Positions 1 through 8,058 are shown, numbered from the stretch's first letter. The stretch: 64,000 nucleotides of DNA from an uncultured Lachnospiraceae bacterium (GCA_947566645.1 CANOKL010000003.1:1-64000), one strand, 5' to 3'. Numbers and translations are program-made. Notes: generated from the letters alone by a model not told the origin.

Positions 1-11
1 CTTTTGAGGTG

Positions 12-31
12 AAAAATACCCCGTCCCCAAC
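12..31. repeat. Partial GGGGACGGGG-family palindrome (one arm)
   Basis: The 20 bases before the stop of the helicase gene match the right arm of the palindrome family seen complete at 3529, 5618, 29689, 51717 and 57011 (core TACCCCGTCCCC). The left arm is absent or replaced by unrelated sequence. It sits directly at the 3' end of the helicase gene, as several other copies sit at gene ends. Confidence 0.7.
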
Positions 32-33
32 TT

Positions 34-3000
34 TCATCTGGTAAAGTCAAAAAGGCTCATCTGCTTATAATTTCCGTCATTCCCCGTCTGGCGGACTTTT
101 TCCTTTGCCAGCAGTTCTCCGGGCACGTCTGTCAAGAAGGCGGACTCATCCTTTGAGGTTGTAAGAATCAGGGTCTCTCTGGCTCTGGTGATTCCGACAT
201 AGAAGAGGCGGCGTTCTTCCTCCACATCAGAGTAACCGTTCCCGTACTCGAAGGGAATTATGCCTCCCTGGACACCGAAGATCAGTACAGCTGGAAATTC
301 CAGCCCTTTTGAGCCGTGCAGGGTCATCAGGGTGACAGCGCCGGATTTGTACTGTTTTGTTCCGCAGCGTTTCAGATCGCTCTCCACGCCGAACTCCAGG
401 GCGTGTATAAAGTCAGCCATGGACGAATAGAAGAGGGCGGTCCTGCACAGCTTCTGCATGGCCTTATTCTTTCCGAAGGAGAGTTCTTCTGTCCATTCTT
501 CTAAAATTTTCACGGGCTTTTTCTTTTTTAGAAAGGGCGTATATTTTGCCGCCATGGCTTCGTAGATGGTGTCTGCCATCCTGCCTGTGGGGCCTTCTGT
601 CCCGGAGTTCCACAGAAGTTTCAGCGCGTTTTCCTTTGCCAGTCTGTGTTCTGAGCCCGGATTTAGAAGGCTTGTAAAGAAGCTTATCGTTCCCCGTACT
701 GCGGGTTCCAGGAGATAGTCATCCCGACCAGAGACAATGTAGGGGATGCCTTCTTTTTTCAGGCATGTTTCCAAAAGGTCTGCCTGCCTGCGGGTCCGGT
801 ACAGGACTGCGATATCGTCAAAGCTTTTGGGACTTCCTCCGTTATCAGGGAAAATATCCTGGGCATCCAGCATTCCGATTCCGCCGGTGAGGCGGTTGAT
901 TTCCTTTGCGATAAATATAGCTTCTGAGGCGGCACTGTCTGCCTGGACAAGCCGTACAGGAAGGCCGTCCGGCCTGTGGGGCTGTAAATGCCTGGTCCCG
1001 CCGGGATTTTTGGAAATGATTTCTTCGGCGAAAGTGAGGATCTGCGGCGTGGATCTGTAGTTTTCTTCAAGCGTGATCCGGACAGCCTTCGGAAATTCTT
1101 CTGCCAGGCGCTCAAAGCATTGTGCGTCGGAGCCCCGGAAGCCGTAGATGGACTGGTCAGCATCACCGATGACGAACAGTTCCTTCCCGCCTTCGTTCCA
1201 TGCCTTCATAAGCCGGTATTCAAGGGGGCTGATATCCTGGAACTCGTCCACCATGAGGTAGGTAAAATGTCCGGCATCCTTTTTATTTTCCGCAGGTTTA
1301 TCTGAGGCAATCCGGCAGGCTTCTATTAATATATCGTCAAAATCCATGACATGATATTCCTGCAGAGCATTCTGATAGGCATCAAATGCCCCTGCGAGTT
1401 TATCGGCAGACAGACTCTCATCTGCATCTTCTTCTCCATCATCTTTGGCTTTATCCGTCATAATTCCCATGGCATCCATATTTGGCATAAAGGGCTGCTT
1501 CTGTCCTGTGCTGCAGTCCGTAAGGCCCTGGGCCTCTTCGGAGGAGTACAGGAAGGTGCTTGTCTTATAGCGGGAAAATTCATTCAGGAAACGGGTGACA
1601 CTTATGTTCAGCCCGAGGGTTTTTATGATGTTCTCTGCCAGGTCTCTTGTCACCGTCTCTCCGGCAAGGGAGGCTTCTACTCCACTTTCCATGAGAAATT
1701 TCCATGCTATGGAGTGGAAGGTTCCGATCTGCAGCCGTCTTGTGGCAGTACTTTTCCCTATCTGCTTCTGAATCCGTTCCCGCATTTCCTCTGCCGCCTG
1801 ATTGGTAAAGGTGACTGCAGTGATGCAGGAGGGCTTTACTCTTCGCGTTTCCAGAAGGTGCAGTATGTGGGAGACCAGGGTGTACGTCTTCCCGGTTCCG
1901 GGACCTGCAGTTACTAATGTCGCACGTCCAATGGCTTCTATGGCGCAGCGCTGGCGTTCATTTGCCAGGGCATGGGGAAGAGGCTGCCGGTTACCGGATC
2001 TGAGGTTTTCTTTGCTGTCCTGCAGAAGGTATGGCTGGTCTGTCGGCTGGCTATCTGTGGGCAGAACGGAGGTGCTGTTATTCTGCGGCTGGCCTGAGGG
2101 CCTGTTTTCTGATTTATGCACAGAGTCTGCGTTCTGCTTTGGATTACTGTCAGCAGACGGATTTCCAGGGAGAGCTTCCTCGCCGCTAAAGAGGCTTAGC
2201 TGGCCGTTCAGCTGATCCAGGTCTTCGGGGGTGAAGAGGCGTATGATCCCGTATCTTCCGTCAAATCCGGGGATTCTTGTGACAGTCCCCTGCCGGAGCC
2301 GTCCGATTCCCTCAGAAATTAAGATGCCCGAGACGCTTCGGATTTCGTCAAGGGGGATTTCCCTCAGAATCGGAAATTCCGGTCCAAGCTTTTTAAGCAT
2401 CACCTGGTATTCCCTCTGTACTTTCGCGCTGGCAGAGGAGTATCCTACGGATGCGGCAATAATTTCCGGAAGGGGTACAAGGCTCTCGTAGGCCGGGGCA
2501 TTCCTTTTTACATAGCCTTCAGAACGGTCTGCCAGCTGCTCTATGCGGTGCGATACGCCAATGGTCAGCTTTCGTCCGCAGACAGGACAGATGCCGCCGT
2601 ATTTTTCCGTCTCTGAGGGGGACAGGCAGATATCGCATTTCCGGTGGCCGTCAAAGTGGTATTTGCCCTCTTCCGGGAAAAACTCAATGGTTCCGGCCAG
2701 TCCCTTTCCGGTCTCTATCGCATTTTTTAATCCTTCATAGGACAAAGGGATGTCAAGGAGATTGGCCTCCCTCCCAAGCTTCGCCGGGGAGTGGGCGTCC
2801 GAGTTGGAAATCAGCTGATAGCGGTCCAGGGCAGATACACGCCAGTTCATGGGCGGATCCGAGGAAAGACCGGTTTCCATCGCATGGATATGGGAGGACA
2901 GGTCGCCGAAGCATTCTTCCACAGAATTAAAGCCCGAAAAAGCGCCGAACAGGGAAAAATGGGGTGTCCAGATGTGGGCAGGAATATAGACCGCCTCCGG

Positions 3001-3453
3001 GCAGAGTTCCAGAAGGATTTCCAACAGGTCATGGCAGTCCAGTCCCAGAATGGGCCTCCCATCGGAATGGATATTGCCGATCGCTTCAAGCTTCCGGGAG
3101 ATGATTTCAGCCTCATCAAGCCCGGGGAGAAGAATCAGGCTGTGGACTTTGCGCACCTTGTCATATTTCTTATAAATAGAACTGATCTCGCCGGTTATGA
3201 CGAAATGGGGCTGCAGTGTGTCCGCAGCCCCGGAATCCGCGATGCGGTACTCGTCCTTTAGTACATAGAGCCCGCCCCCTGCGGGTCTTAGCTTTTCCTG
3301 GAGTTCCTGCCGCCATGCCGGGTGCGTGAAGTCGCCGGTTCCGACAATGCCGATTCCCTTGCGCCTCGCCCACAGATCAAGAGTCTCCGGGGTGCAGTCC
3401 CTGCTGGTAGCGCGCGAATAACGGGAGTGAATATGCAAATCAGCAATATGCAT
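34..3453 (-). CDS. PHP-domain / UvrD-type helicase fusion protein
   Basis: This 1139-residue protein joins two enzymes. Residues 1 to about 400 form a PHP phosphoesterase domain (start MHIADLHIHSRYS, later ISNSDAHSP) with a four-cysteine zinc ribbon (CDIC...CPVC) as in the TIGR00375 family. A low-complexity Ser/Gln/Asn linker follows. From about residue 500 there is a superfamily 1A DNA helicase: Walker A AGPGTGKT near 515, Walker B VDEFQD, GDADQSIYGFRG, the ENYRST motif, and TLHGSKGLEF and FYVGITRA near the end. The start is the ATG at 3453, preceded by GAAGGTG; an upstream in-frame extension runs into the palindrome at 3529 and is unlikely to be translated. Such fusions occur in clostridia; a role in DNA repair is inferred. 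The gene is divergent from the amidase fragment at 3626. Confidence 0.93.
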   Translation of the reverse strand: MHIADLHIHSRYSRATSRDCTPETLDLWARRKGIGIVGTGDFTHPAWRQELQEKLRPAGGGLYVLKDEYRIADSGAADTLQPHFVITGEISSIYKKYDKVRKVHSLILLPGLDEAEIISRKLEAIGNIHSDGRPILGLDCHDLLEILLELCPEAVYIPAHIWTPHFSLFGAFSGFNSVEECFGDLSSHIHAMETGLSSDPPMNWRVSALDRYQLISNSDAHSPAKLGREANLLDIPLSYEGLKNAIETGKGLAGTIEFFPEEGKYHFDGHRKCDICLSPSETEKYGGICPVCGRKLTIGVSHRIEQLADRSEGYVKRNAPAYESLVPLPEIIAASVGYSSASAKVQREYQVMLKKLGPEFPILREIPLDEIRSVSGILISEGIGRLRQGTVTRIPGFDGRYGIIRLFTPEDLDQLNGQLSLFSGEEALPGNPSADSNPKQNADSVHKSENRPSGQPQNNSTSVLPTDSQPTDQPYLLQDSKENLRSGNRQPLPHALANERQRCAIEAIGRATLVTAGPGTGKTYTLVSHILHLLETRRVKPSCITAVTFTNQAAEEMRERIQKQIGKSTATRRLQIGTFHSIAWKFLMESGVEASLAGETVTRDLAENIIKTLGLNISVTRFLNEFSRYKTSTFLYSSEEAQGLTDCSTGQKQPFMPNMDAMGIMTDKAKDDGEEDADESLSADKLAGAFDAYQNALQEYHVMDFDDILIEACRIASDKPAENKKDAGHFTYLMVDEFQDISPLEYRLMKAWNEGGKELFVIGDADQSIYGFRGSDAQCFERLAEEFPKAVRITLEENYRSTPQILTFAEEIISKNPGGTRHLQPHRPDGLPVRLVQADSAASEAIFIAKEINRLTGGIGMLDAQDIFPDNGGSPKSFDDIAVLYRTRRQADLLETCLKKEGIPYIVSGRDDYLLEPAVRGTISFFTSLLNPGSEHRLAKENALKLLWNSGTEGPTGRMADTIYEAMAAKYTPFLKKKKPVKILEEWTEELSFGKNKAMQKLCRTALFYSSMADFIHALEFGVESDLKRCGTKQYKSGAVTLMTLHGSKGLEFPAVLIFGVQGGIIPFEYGNGYSDVEEERRLFYVGITRARETLILTTSKDESAFLTDVPGELLAKEKVRQTGNDGNYKQMSLFDFTR

Positions 3454-3528
3454 AATGACACCTTCTTTCAAAAACGTTCTACTATGACTAAAAGTATAAC
3501 CGATTTTTTTATGCAATACAACAGATAG

Positions 3529-3660
3529 TTGGGGACGGGGCATTTCTAAAAATGCCCCGTCCCCAATTTAACATTAGCCTGTCCCTTTTCATAGAATAAT
3601 ATAAAAAAGTTCAGGAGTTATACATATGTCATATTCAATTATGCTGGATGCCGTTCACGG
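3529..3660 (+). repeat. Direct repeat copy 1 (palindrome, promoter, amidase 5' end)
   Basis: About 130 bases here reappear at 5618-5747 with roughly six substitutions and a 2-base indel. The repeat holds the full palindrome GGGGACGGGGCATTT and its complement (3529-3566), a -10-like ATAATAT, an AGGAG ribosome site and the first codons of an amidase gene. Copy 2 leads into the intact amidase; copy 1 loses similarity after the GTTCACGG codons. The two copies flank 1.96 kb of AT-rich accessory DNA. Confidence 0.9.
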
Positions 3661-3682
3661 AGAACACAGATTGCTTTTATGA
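3626..3682 (+). pseudogene. Truncated 5' fragment of amidase gene
   Basis: An ATG after CAGGAG opens an 18-codon frame starting MSYSIMLDAVHGE, matching the start of the intact amidase at 5713 (MPYSIMLDAGHGG). The Gly of the zinc-site DAGHGG motif is changed to Val and similarity stops at once, with a stop codon at 3680. It is a remnant left by duplication or by insertion of the 3.7-5.6 kb segment, not a working gene. Confidence 0.85.
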
Positions 3683-3788
3683 TAATATTCTGATAAAATT
3701 AGGATAGAATAAATGACACGAAACACCCTTCGGGTATACCATTATGCCCAAATAACAGGGCAAAATCAAAGAAAGGAGTGCTTTTTAT

Positions 3789-4049
3789 ATGATACAAATC
3801 CGACCTGTTTCTGACCTTAGAAATAAATTTCCAGAGATTGAAACTATCGTAAACAGCGGAAACCCTGTCTATCTGACAAAGAATGGTTATGGTGCTATGG
3901 TGGTCTTGAGTCTGGAGGAATATGCAAGCCTGACAGACAGCATTGAAATAAAGCTTGACGAAGCTGACCGGCAGGCTGCAATGACAGAAGAAAGACTTTC
4001 CCACGAAACAGTTTTCAGTAATGCAAGGAGTGCGCTACATGGAAAATAA
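3789..4049 (+). CDS. Phd/YefM family antitoxin
   Basis: This 86-residue protein has the Phd/YefM fold signature: an N-terminal DNA-binding part (IRPVSDLRNKFPEIETIV), then PVYLTKNGYGAMVVLSLEEY, and a charged C-terminal helix that would wrap the toxin. Such antitoxins neutralise RelE/ParE-type toxins and repress their own operon. AGGAG lies about 10 bases before the ATG. The gene overlaps the next frame (4039) by 11 bases, the usual arrangement for antitoxin then toxin, but that toxin is cut short. It may therefore be an orphan antitoxin. Confidence 0.85.
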   Translation: MIQIRPVSDLRNKFPEIETIVNSGNPVYLTKNGYGAMVVLSLEEYASLTDSIEIKLDEADRQAAMTEERLSHETVFSNARSALHGK

Positions 4050-4161
4050 ATCCTATCAGCTTCGCTATCTGCCGCTATTTGAACAGGATTTAATCAGCAC
4101 AGCAAATTACATTACGAATGTTCTGAAAAACTGCTTCCGGTGCTATCAATATGTTTTATAA
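4039..4161 (+). pseudogene. Truncated ParE/RelE-type toxin
   Basis: The frame starts inside the antitoxin gene and reads MENKSYQLRYLPLFEQDL followed by ISTANYITNVLKN, the first helix and strand of ParE/RelE toxins. After about residue 31 similarity ends and the frame stops at residue 40. Near 4130 the DNA passes, in another frame, into the middle of a RelB/DinJ-like antitoxin (TASGAINMFYKQIILQ). This fits a deletion joining two toxin-antitoxin loci. The catalytic C-terminal half is missing, so the toxin should be dead. Confidence 0.75.
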
Positions 4162-4351
4162 ACAGATTATCTTACAGAGAGGACTTCCGTTTGAAGTAAA
4201 AATACCATCTGCCAGACCTGTTGACATCAGCACATTATCAGAAGCAGAGTTCAATGAAGAATTGGAGAAAGGATATGCGGATATGCAGGCTGGACGGACA
4301 AAAAATGCGAAGAAAGCCTTTGCTGACATTCGTAAGGATTATGGCTTATGA
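4151..4351 (+). pseudogene. RelB/DinJ family antitoxin, 5'-truncated
   Basis: The 66-residue frame MFYKQIILQRGLPFEVKIP onward is the C-terminal two thirds of a RelB/DinJ antitoxin. The residues expected just before it (TASGAIN) can still be read upstream in the same frame, back to the deletion junction near 4130. The N-terminal ribbon-helix-helix DNA-binding part is gone. The stop overlaps the ATG of the following toxin fragment (ATGA at 4348), as in intact operons. A shortened protein might still be made from the ATG at 4151, but no ribosome site is apparent. Confidence 0.7.
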
Positions 4352-4425
4352 TATATGAAGTAGAAGTATCCGAACAGGCTGACAGTGATTTGAGTTCATT
4401 ACTGCTCCTGTTTGTTTTTAGATGA
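4348..4425 (+). pseudogene. Truncated second RelE/ParE-type toxin
   Basis: Starting at the ATGA overlap with the DinJ-like frame, the sequence reads MIYEVEVSEQADSDL, a typical N-terminus of RelE/ParE toxins paired with DinJ. Similarity stops after about 16 residues where the DNA meets the 3' end of the convergent XRE gene at 4399, and the frame ends at residue 25. The catalytic part is missing. This is the second amputated toxin in under 400 bases. Confidence 0.7.
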
Positions 4426-4695
4426 AGTATTTTCTTGGAAAAAAGCATTAAAATCACATGAAAAAATATCTGTCAAAGCTATCAATAAATCAACGCTTGG
4501 GTTATTCAACCCCATTTCCACCTTGCTGTATGTTCCAGTGGAAATTTCAACCCCATGTAATTGCAATTGTGCAACAATGTCTTTATTTCTTAATTTGTTT
4601 TTTAATCTTAGTTTTTTTATATTAGTGCCAAGTAAATGATTGGTACGTTGATTAACTCTTGCTGTTTTTTCAATGGTTTTTGTATGTTCTGTCAT
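4399..4695 (-). CDS. XRE-family helix-turn-helix regulator (copy A)
   Basis: This 98-residue protein has a Cro/C1-type HTH: LGTNIKKLRLKNKLRNKDIV, then a recognition segment with STGTYSKVEMGLNNPSVDLL. It is a close paralogue of the protein at 4792; the two agree at most positions of the HTH and differ at the ends. Both genes point the same way and their upstream regions are also alike (TTCC-N9-GGAA at 4742-4758 and 5075-5091), so the pair arose by tandem duplication including control sequence. The 3' end overlaps the toxin remnant on the other strand. Targets are unknown; autoregulation is inferred. Confidence 0.85.
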   Translation of the reverse strand: MTEHTKTIEKTARVNQRTNHLLGTNIKKLRLKNKLRNKDIVAQLQLHGVEISTGTYSKVEMGLNNPSVDLLIALTDIFSCDFNAFFQENTSSKNKQEQ

Positions 4696-4741
4696 GCTAT
4701 CACCTCAATAATCACAATATCTAAAATAGAAGCAAAAGCGA

Positions 4742-4758
4742 TTCCAGAATGGCAGGAA
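4742..4758. promoter_or_regulatory. Possible operator TTCC-N9-GGAA (copy A)
   Basis: An inverted repeat TTCC...GGAA, 47 bases upstream of the XRE start, inside a block of about 38 bases shared with the region upstream of the second XRE gene (5075-5091). Conservation of both arms in two otherwise diverged upstream regions suggests a binding site for the XRE proteins. Short arms make this tentative. Confidence 0.4.
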
Positions 4759-4791
4759 ACATTATGTTGCTAAAGATTGCCTAGATAAAAG

Positions 4792-5028
4792 TTATTGCTG
4801 AAAAAAAGCGTTATAATCACATGAAAGAATATCAGTCAGCGCAATTAACAGGTCTACGCTAGGGTTGTTCAGGCCTGTTTCTACTTTGCTATAAGTTCCT
4901 GTTGAAATATCAATTCCCTGTAGCTGTAACTGTGTGACAATATCTTTGTTTCTTAATCCCTTTTTTAGTCTCAAATTTTTTATATTGGTTCCGATAAGGT
5001 GATTTGTTCTCTGATTTATTCTTTCCAT
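4792..5028 (-). CDS. XRE-family helix-turn-helix regulator (copy B)
   Basis: A 78-residue Cro/C1-type regulator (LIGTNIKNLRLKKGLRNKD, then STGTYSKVETGLNNPS), paralogous to the gene at 4399. The ATG at 5028 (MERINQ) is chosen because it aligns with the VNQRTNH start region of copy A and follows AGAGATGATAATT. A 38-residue hydrophobic in-frame extension upstream runs through the shared control block and is not credible. It probably represses itself and its sister gene through the TTCC-N9-GGAA sites. Confidence 0.85.
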   Translation of the reverse strand: MERINQRTNHLIGTNIKNLRLKKGLRNKDIVTQLQLQGIDISTGTYSKVETGLNNPSVDLLIALTDILSCDYNAFFQQ

Positions 5029-5074
5029 AATTATCATCTCTATGAAATAGTATCCAAAATAGAAGTAAAATTGA

Positions 5075-5091
5075 TTCCAAAATGGCAGGAA
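5075..5091. promoter_or_regulatory. Possible operator TTCC-N9-GGAA (copy B)
   Basis: This is the second copy of the inverted repeat described at 4742, in a matching block (AAAATAGAAG, then TTGATTCC, then AATGGCAGGAAA), 47 bases upstream of the ATG at 5028, the same distance as copy A. It is a candidate autoregulatory site. Confidence 0.4.
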
Positions 5092-5190
5092 AGATGATAT
5101 TCTATATATGTTGAATGGGAAACAATAATAAGAAAGGAACATGGTTAGAACAATGAAACGGAGAAATTATGCTGTGTTTAAGGAGGGAGT

Positions 5191-5604
5191 ATGAAAAAGA
5201 GAAAAGTTATAATGATAGAAGTAATAGGACTTTTTGTAATTGGGATATTGGGGTATTTGCAGTATGGGGGAGATGTGAGTGTATATAGCAGTCGGAGACA
5301 TACTTTTGGTAATGGAAGTACGTTGGATCTTACAATTATTGCGAATAGGTTGTATATCCGTGATAAAGAAGAATTTGCGGAACAAATGTTACAGAGATGT
5401 GTGGATAATTCTTTTCATGAAATTAGGCTTTCTTATGATATGAACGGTTATCCGAATGAATTGAGTATATCTGTATATATGAATCCTGTGATGTGGAAGT
5501 TGAAAAAGAGAGTATTTCGGATTAAGTATATGCAGGATTTGGAATATCAATATGATATAAGAGATGGAATTGGTAGATTCAAAGTAGAATTTGTATATGA
5601 TTAG
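5191..5604 (+). CDS. Small membrane-anchored protein of unknown function
   Basis: A 137-residue protein that I do not recognise. It has a basic start (MKKRKV), one hydrophobic segment at residues 7-22 (IMIEVIGLFVIGILGYL) and an outward-facing domain rich in charged and aromatic residues, with no cysteine pair or catalytic motif I can name. AAGGAGG stands eight bases before the ATG. The gene is AT-rich compared with the amidase downstream and lies inside the island between the two direct repeats, so it was probably acquired with it. Confidence 0.65.
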   Translation: MKKRKVIMIEVIGLFVIGILGYLQYGGDVSVYSSRRHTFGNGSTLDLTIIANRLYIRDKEEFAEQMLQRCVDNSFHEIRLSYDMNGYPNELSISVYMNPVMWKLKKRVFRIKYMQDLEYQYDIRDGIGRFKVEFVYD

Positions 5605-5617
5605 GTAAAAAGAAAAA

Positions 5618-5747
5618 TTGGGGACGGGGCATTTCTAAAAATGCCCCGTCCCCAATTTAACATTAGCCTGTCCCTTTTCATAGTATAATATAAAAAAGTT
5701 TAGGAGTTGTATATGCCATATTCAATTATGCTGGATGCCGGTCACGG
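5618..5747 (+). repeat. Direct repeat copy 2 (palindrome, promoter, amidase 5' end)
   Basis: Partner of the repeat at 3529-3660. The palindrome occupies 5618-5655, a -10 hexamer TATAAT lies at 5684-5689, AGGAG at 5702-5706, and the amidase ATG at 5713. Here the sequence continues into the complete gene. Confidence 0.9.
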
Positions 5748-6474
5748 CGGACGTGACCCGGGTGCTGTCTATAATGGCAGGCAGGAGAAGGATGATGCTT
5801 TAAGGCTTACGCTTGCAGTAGGGGAGATTCTGCAGAATAATGGGATTGATGTAGAGTATACGAGAACAACGGATGTATATGAGACGCCATATGAGAAGGC
5901 CATGGAGGCAAATAATGCGGGGGTGGATTTTTTTGTATCAATTCACAGGAATTCGTATCCGACGGATAATGATGTGTCGGGGGTCGAGACGCTTGTGTAT
6001 GATCTGTCCGGGATTAAGTACGAGATGGCACAAAATATCAACGACCAGCTGGAAGCGGTTGGCTTTGTGAATCTTGGGGTGAAGGCGAGGCCGAATCTTG
6101 TGGTGCTTAAGAGGACGAAGATGCCTGCGGTGCTGGTGGAAGCGGGATTTATTAATTCGGATGTGGATAATGAATTGTTTGATGCAAACTTTGAGGATAT
6201 TGCCCAGGGGATTGCAAGGGGGATTCTGGATACCCTTGACGGGGCCGGGGTGATACGGGATGTATACTACCGGGTGCAGACCGGTTCTTTCCGGAACTGG
6301 GGAAATGCGCAGAGAATGCTGACGGAGCTTCTGGAGCAGGATTTTCCGGCGTTTATTGATGATTCGGGACCGTATATCAGAGTTCAGGTGGGAGGATACG
6401 ATGACCTGAATGAAGCGATTGCAATGGAGCAGAGGCTTAAGCGGGCAGGATACCAGACAGTGATTGTGAGCTGA
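5713..6474 (+). CDS. N-acetylmuramoyl-L-alanine amidase with SPOR domain
   Basis: This 253-residue enzyme would cut the bond between muramic acid and the stem peptide. Residues 1-175 are an Amidase_3 domain: IMLDAGHGGRDPGA (first zinc ligand and Glu region), FFVSIHRNS (zinc His) and PAVLVEAGFINS (catalytic Glu). Residues 185-253 are a SPOR domain (YRVQTGSFRNWGNAQRM, then IRVQVGGYDD), which binds denuded glycan strands. There is no signal peptide, so export would need another route or the protein acts inside the mother cell, as with some sporulation amidases. The ATG at 5713 follows AGGAG by six bases and is preferred over the TTG at 5707. Confidence 0.92.
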   Translation: MPYSIMLDAGHGGRDPGAVYNGRQEKDDALRLTLAVGEILQNNGIDVEYTRTTDVYETPYEKAMEANNAGVDFFVSIHRNSYPTDNDVSGVETLVYDLSGIKYEMAQNINDQLEAVGFVNLGVKARPNLVVLKRTKMPAVLVEAGFINSDVDNELFDANFEDIAQGIARGILDTLDGAGVIRDVYYRVQTGSFRNWGNAQRMLTELLEQDFPAFIDDSGPYIRVQVGGYDDLNEAIAMEQRLKRAGYQTVIVS

Positions 6475-6514
6475 TGTGGGACTGGGGAGTCTGGCGCATC
6501 AGATCTGTATGTGA

Positions 6515-6558
6515 AAAAGGCATAGACGGAAGAGCAGATCTTTCCGGCTATGCCTTTT
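6515..6558 (+). terminator. Intrinsic terminator after the amidase gene
   Basis: An inverted repeat with arms AAAAGGCATAG(A/C)CGGAA of about 16 bases and one mismatch encloses a short loop and ends in TTTTAT. It lies 40 bases after the amidase stop and before the convergent CorC-type gene. Confidence 0.75.
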
Positions 6559-6621
6559 ATGGAATGTCATCCATGGCGCTTACAGAATATCATTCAGACT
6601 TTTACGCCGGGGTCACATTCT

Positions 6622-7929
6622 TTATTCTCTTTTGTCAGATGTGCGGTCCCCTTCCGGGGAGCTGTAATCCTTCATAATCGGTTCGGGCAGATATACATGG
6701 ACATTTTCAATCCGGTTTTTGTCCAGCGTCTCGACTACGAGGCGGATATGATCTTTGGTTGTGATGGCGTCTCCGACTTCCGGGAGACGGTCCAGGTGCT
6801 CGATGATAAATCCGCCCAGGGAATCGTAGTCCTCGGATTCCAGTGAGAGTTCCAGGCGGTCATTCAGATCATCAAGGTTCATAGAGCCTTCGATGACATA
6901 CTCGCGGGGACTGATCTCCCTTACAAAGTCTTCTTCATTCTCATCGTATTCATCATGAATCTCTCCTACGATTTCCTCCAATATATCTTCAAGAGTAATG
7001 AGACCGGCAGTTTCGCCGTATTCGTCAAGAACAATGGCAATATTAAAGGAAGCCTGACGCATCTCTACAAGGAGCTCGGAGATATTCTTATATTCATAAG
7101 TGAAGTATGCTTCTCTCAGAATGTCCCGGACATGAAATTCCCTGGAGCTGTCAAAGAGCAGCAGATCCTTCATATTGATTGTGCCGATTACATTGTCTGT
7201 GGTCTCCTCAAATACGGGAAGCCTTGTGAATTTGTCCTCCCGGAAGATTTCGAGGAGCTCTTGATAGGAGCTCTCTACATCGGCAAAGGTGACGTGTACG
7301 CGGGGTACCATGACATCTTTGGCTCTGGCATCCCCAAGATCGAACACATTATATATCATCTCTTTTTCGTCTGACTCAATAACACCGTCCTCGTGGCTGA
7401 CATCCACGATTGTGCGAAGCTCCGTCTCAGTCATGGCCCGGTTTTTGTCATTGGGGTCTATGCGAAGCAGGAAAAGTACACCGAGGGACAGCCCGTTGAT
7501 CACCCAGATTGCAGGGGTCATGAGCTTCATGAAGATGCTGATAACCGGAGCATAGATCAGGGACATCTTCTCGGCATGGATTGTTGCTATGGTCTTCGGG
7601 GTAATCTCACCGAAGAGAAGAATTGCGACAGTCAGTATTCCGCTTGCGATTGCTACCCATGGGCCGCCGAAGCTGTAAGCCAGGGTGGTCGTAAGAGATG
7701 CGGCAGACAGATTCACGATGTTATTGCCAATCAGGATGGCGCTTAGCATCTTGCCGGAATCGTCTGTGATGTTTAATACAGTCTTTGCAGTTTTCTTGCC
7801 CTCGTCTGCAAGGGCGCGGATTCGAATTTTGTTTACAGTCGTCAGCGCTGTCTCGGCAGATGAAAAAAATGCCGATAAAAATAATAACACAATTAGTATA
7901 ATAATCTGCGTGGCGTCACTCGAGTCCAA
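6622..7929 (-). CDS. CNNM/CorC (HlyC) family membrane protein with CBS pair
   Basis: This 435-residue protein has the standard order of the family: an N-terminal DUF21/CNNM membrane domain with about four segments in residues 1-190 (it opens IIILIVLLFLSAFFSSAETAL and includes GEITPKTIA), a pair of CBS domains at about 205-330 (VMVPRVHVTFADVESS; FTRLPVFEETTDNVIGTINM; IVLDEYGETAGLITLEDILE), and a C-terminal CorC_HlyC transport-associated domain. Family members are linked to magnesium or cobalt homeostasis; haemolysin in the old name is misleading. It is a single gene, convergent with the amidase. Confidence 0.92.
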   Translation of the reverse strand: MDSSDATQIIILIVLLFLSAFFSSAETALTTVNKIRIRALADEGKKTAKTVLNITDDSGKMLSAILIGNNIVNLSAASLTTTLAYSFGGPWVAIASGILTVAILLFGEITPKTIATIHAEKMSLIYAPVISIFMKLMTPAIWVINGLSLGVLFLLRIDPNDKNRAMTETELRTIVDVSHEDGVIESDEKEMIYNVFDLGDARAKDVMVPRVHVTFADVESSYQELLEIFREDKFTRLPVFEETTDNVIGTINMKDLLLFDSSREFHVRDILREAYFTYEYKNISELLVEMRQASFNIAIVLDEYGETAGLITLEDILEEIVGEIHDEYDENEEDFVREISPREYVIEGSMNLDDLNDRLELSLESEDYDSLGGFIIEHLDRLPEVGDAITTKDHIRLVVETLDKNRIENVHVYLPEPIMKDYSSPEGDRTSDKRE

Positions 7930-7984
7930 TTAAAAATCACTCCTTTTTCTAATAAAATTGAAATATGAAATATGTTGCTGCCCA

Positions 7985-8058
7985 CTGCAAAGTCACTTTC
8001 TTACGGTCTGTGCAGTGGATGCGTTACTATGAGCGGACGGTTAGTCCGTGAATAGTAA
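7985..8058 (-). repeat. Intergenic repeat, family B, short hairpin form
   Basis: Reading on the minus strand from 8058, TTACTATTCACGGAC leads through a hairpin (CGGAC/GTCCG) to ATAGTAA at 8024, then continues to ACCGTAAGAAAGTGAC, a string also found in the copy at 50434. The same short hairpin recurs at 30579. Apart from this and the copy at 8141, I see nothing in the 347-base gap between the CorC gene and murB except the murB ribosome site. Confidence 0.6.
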
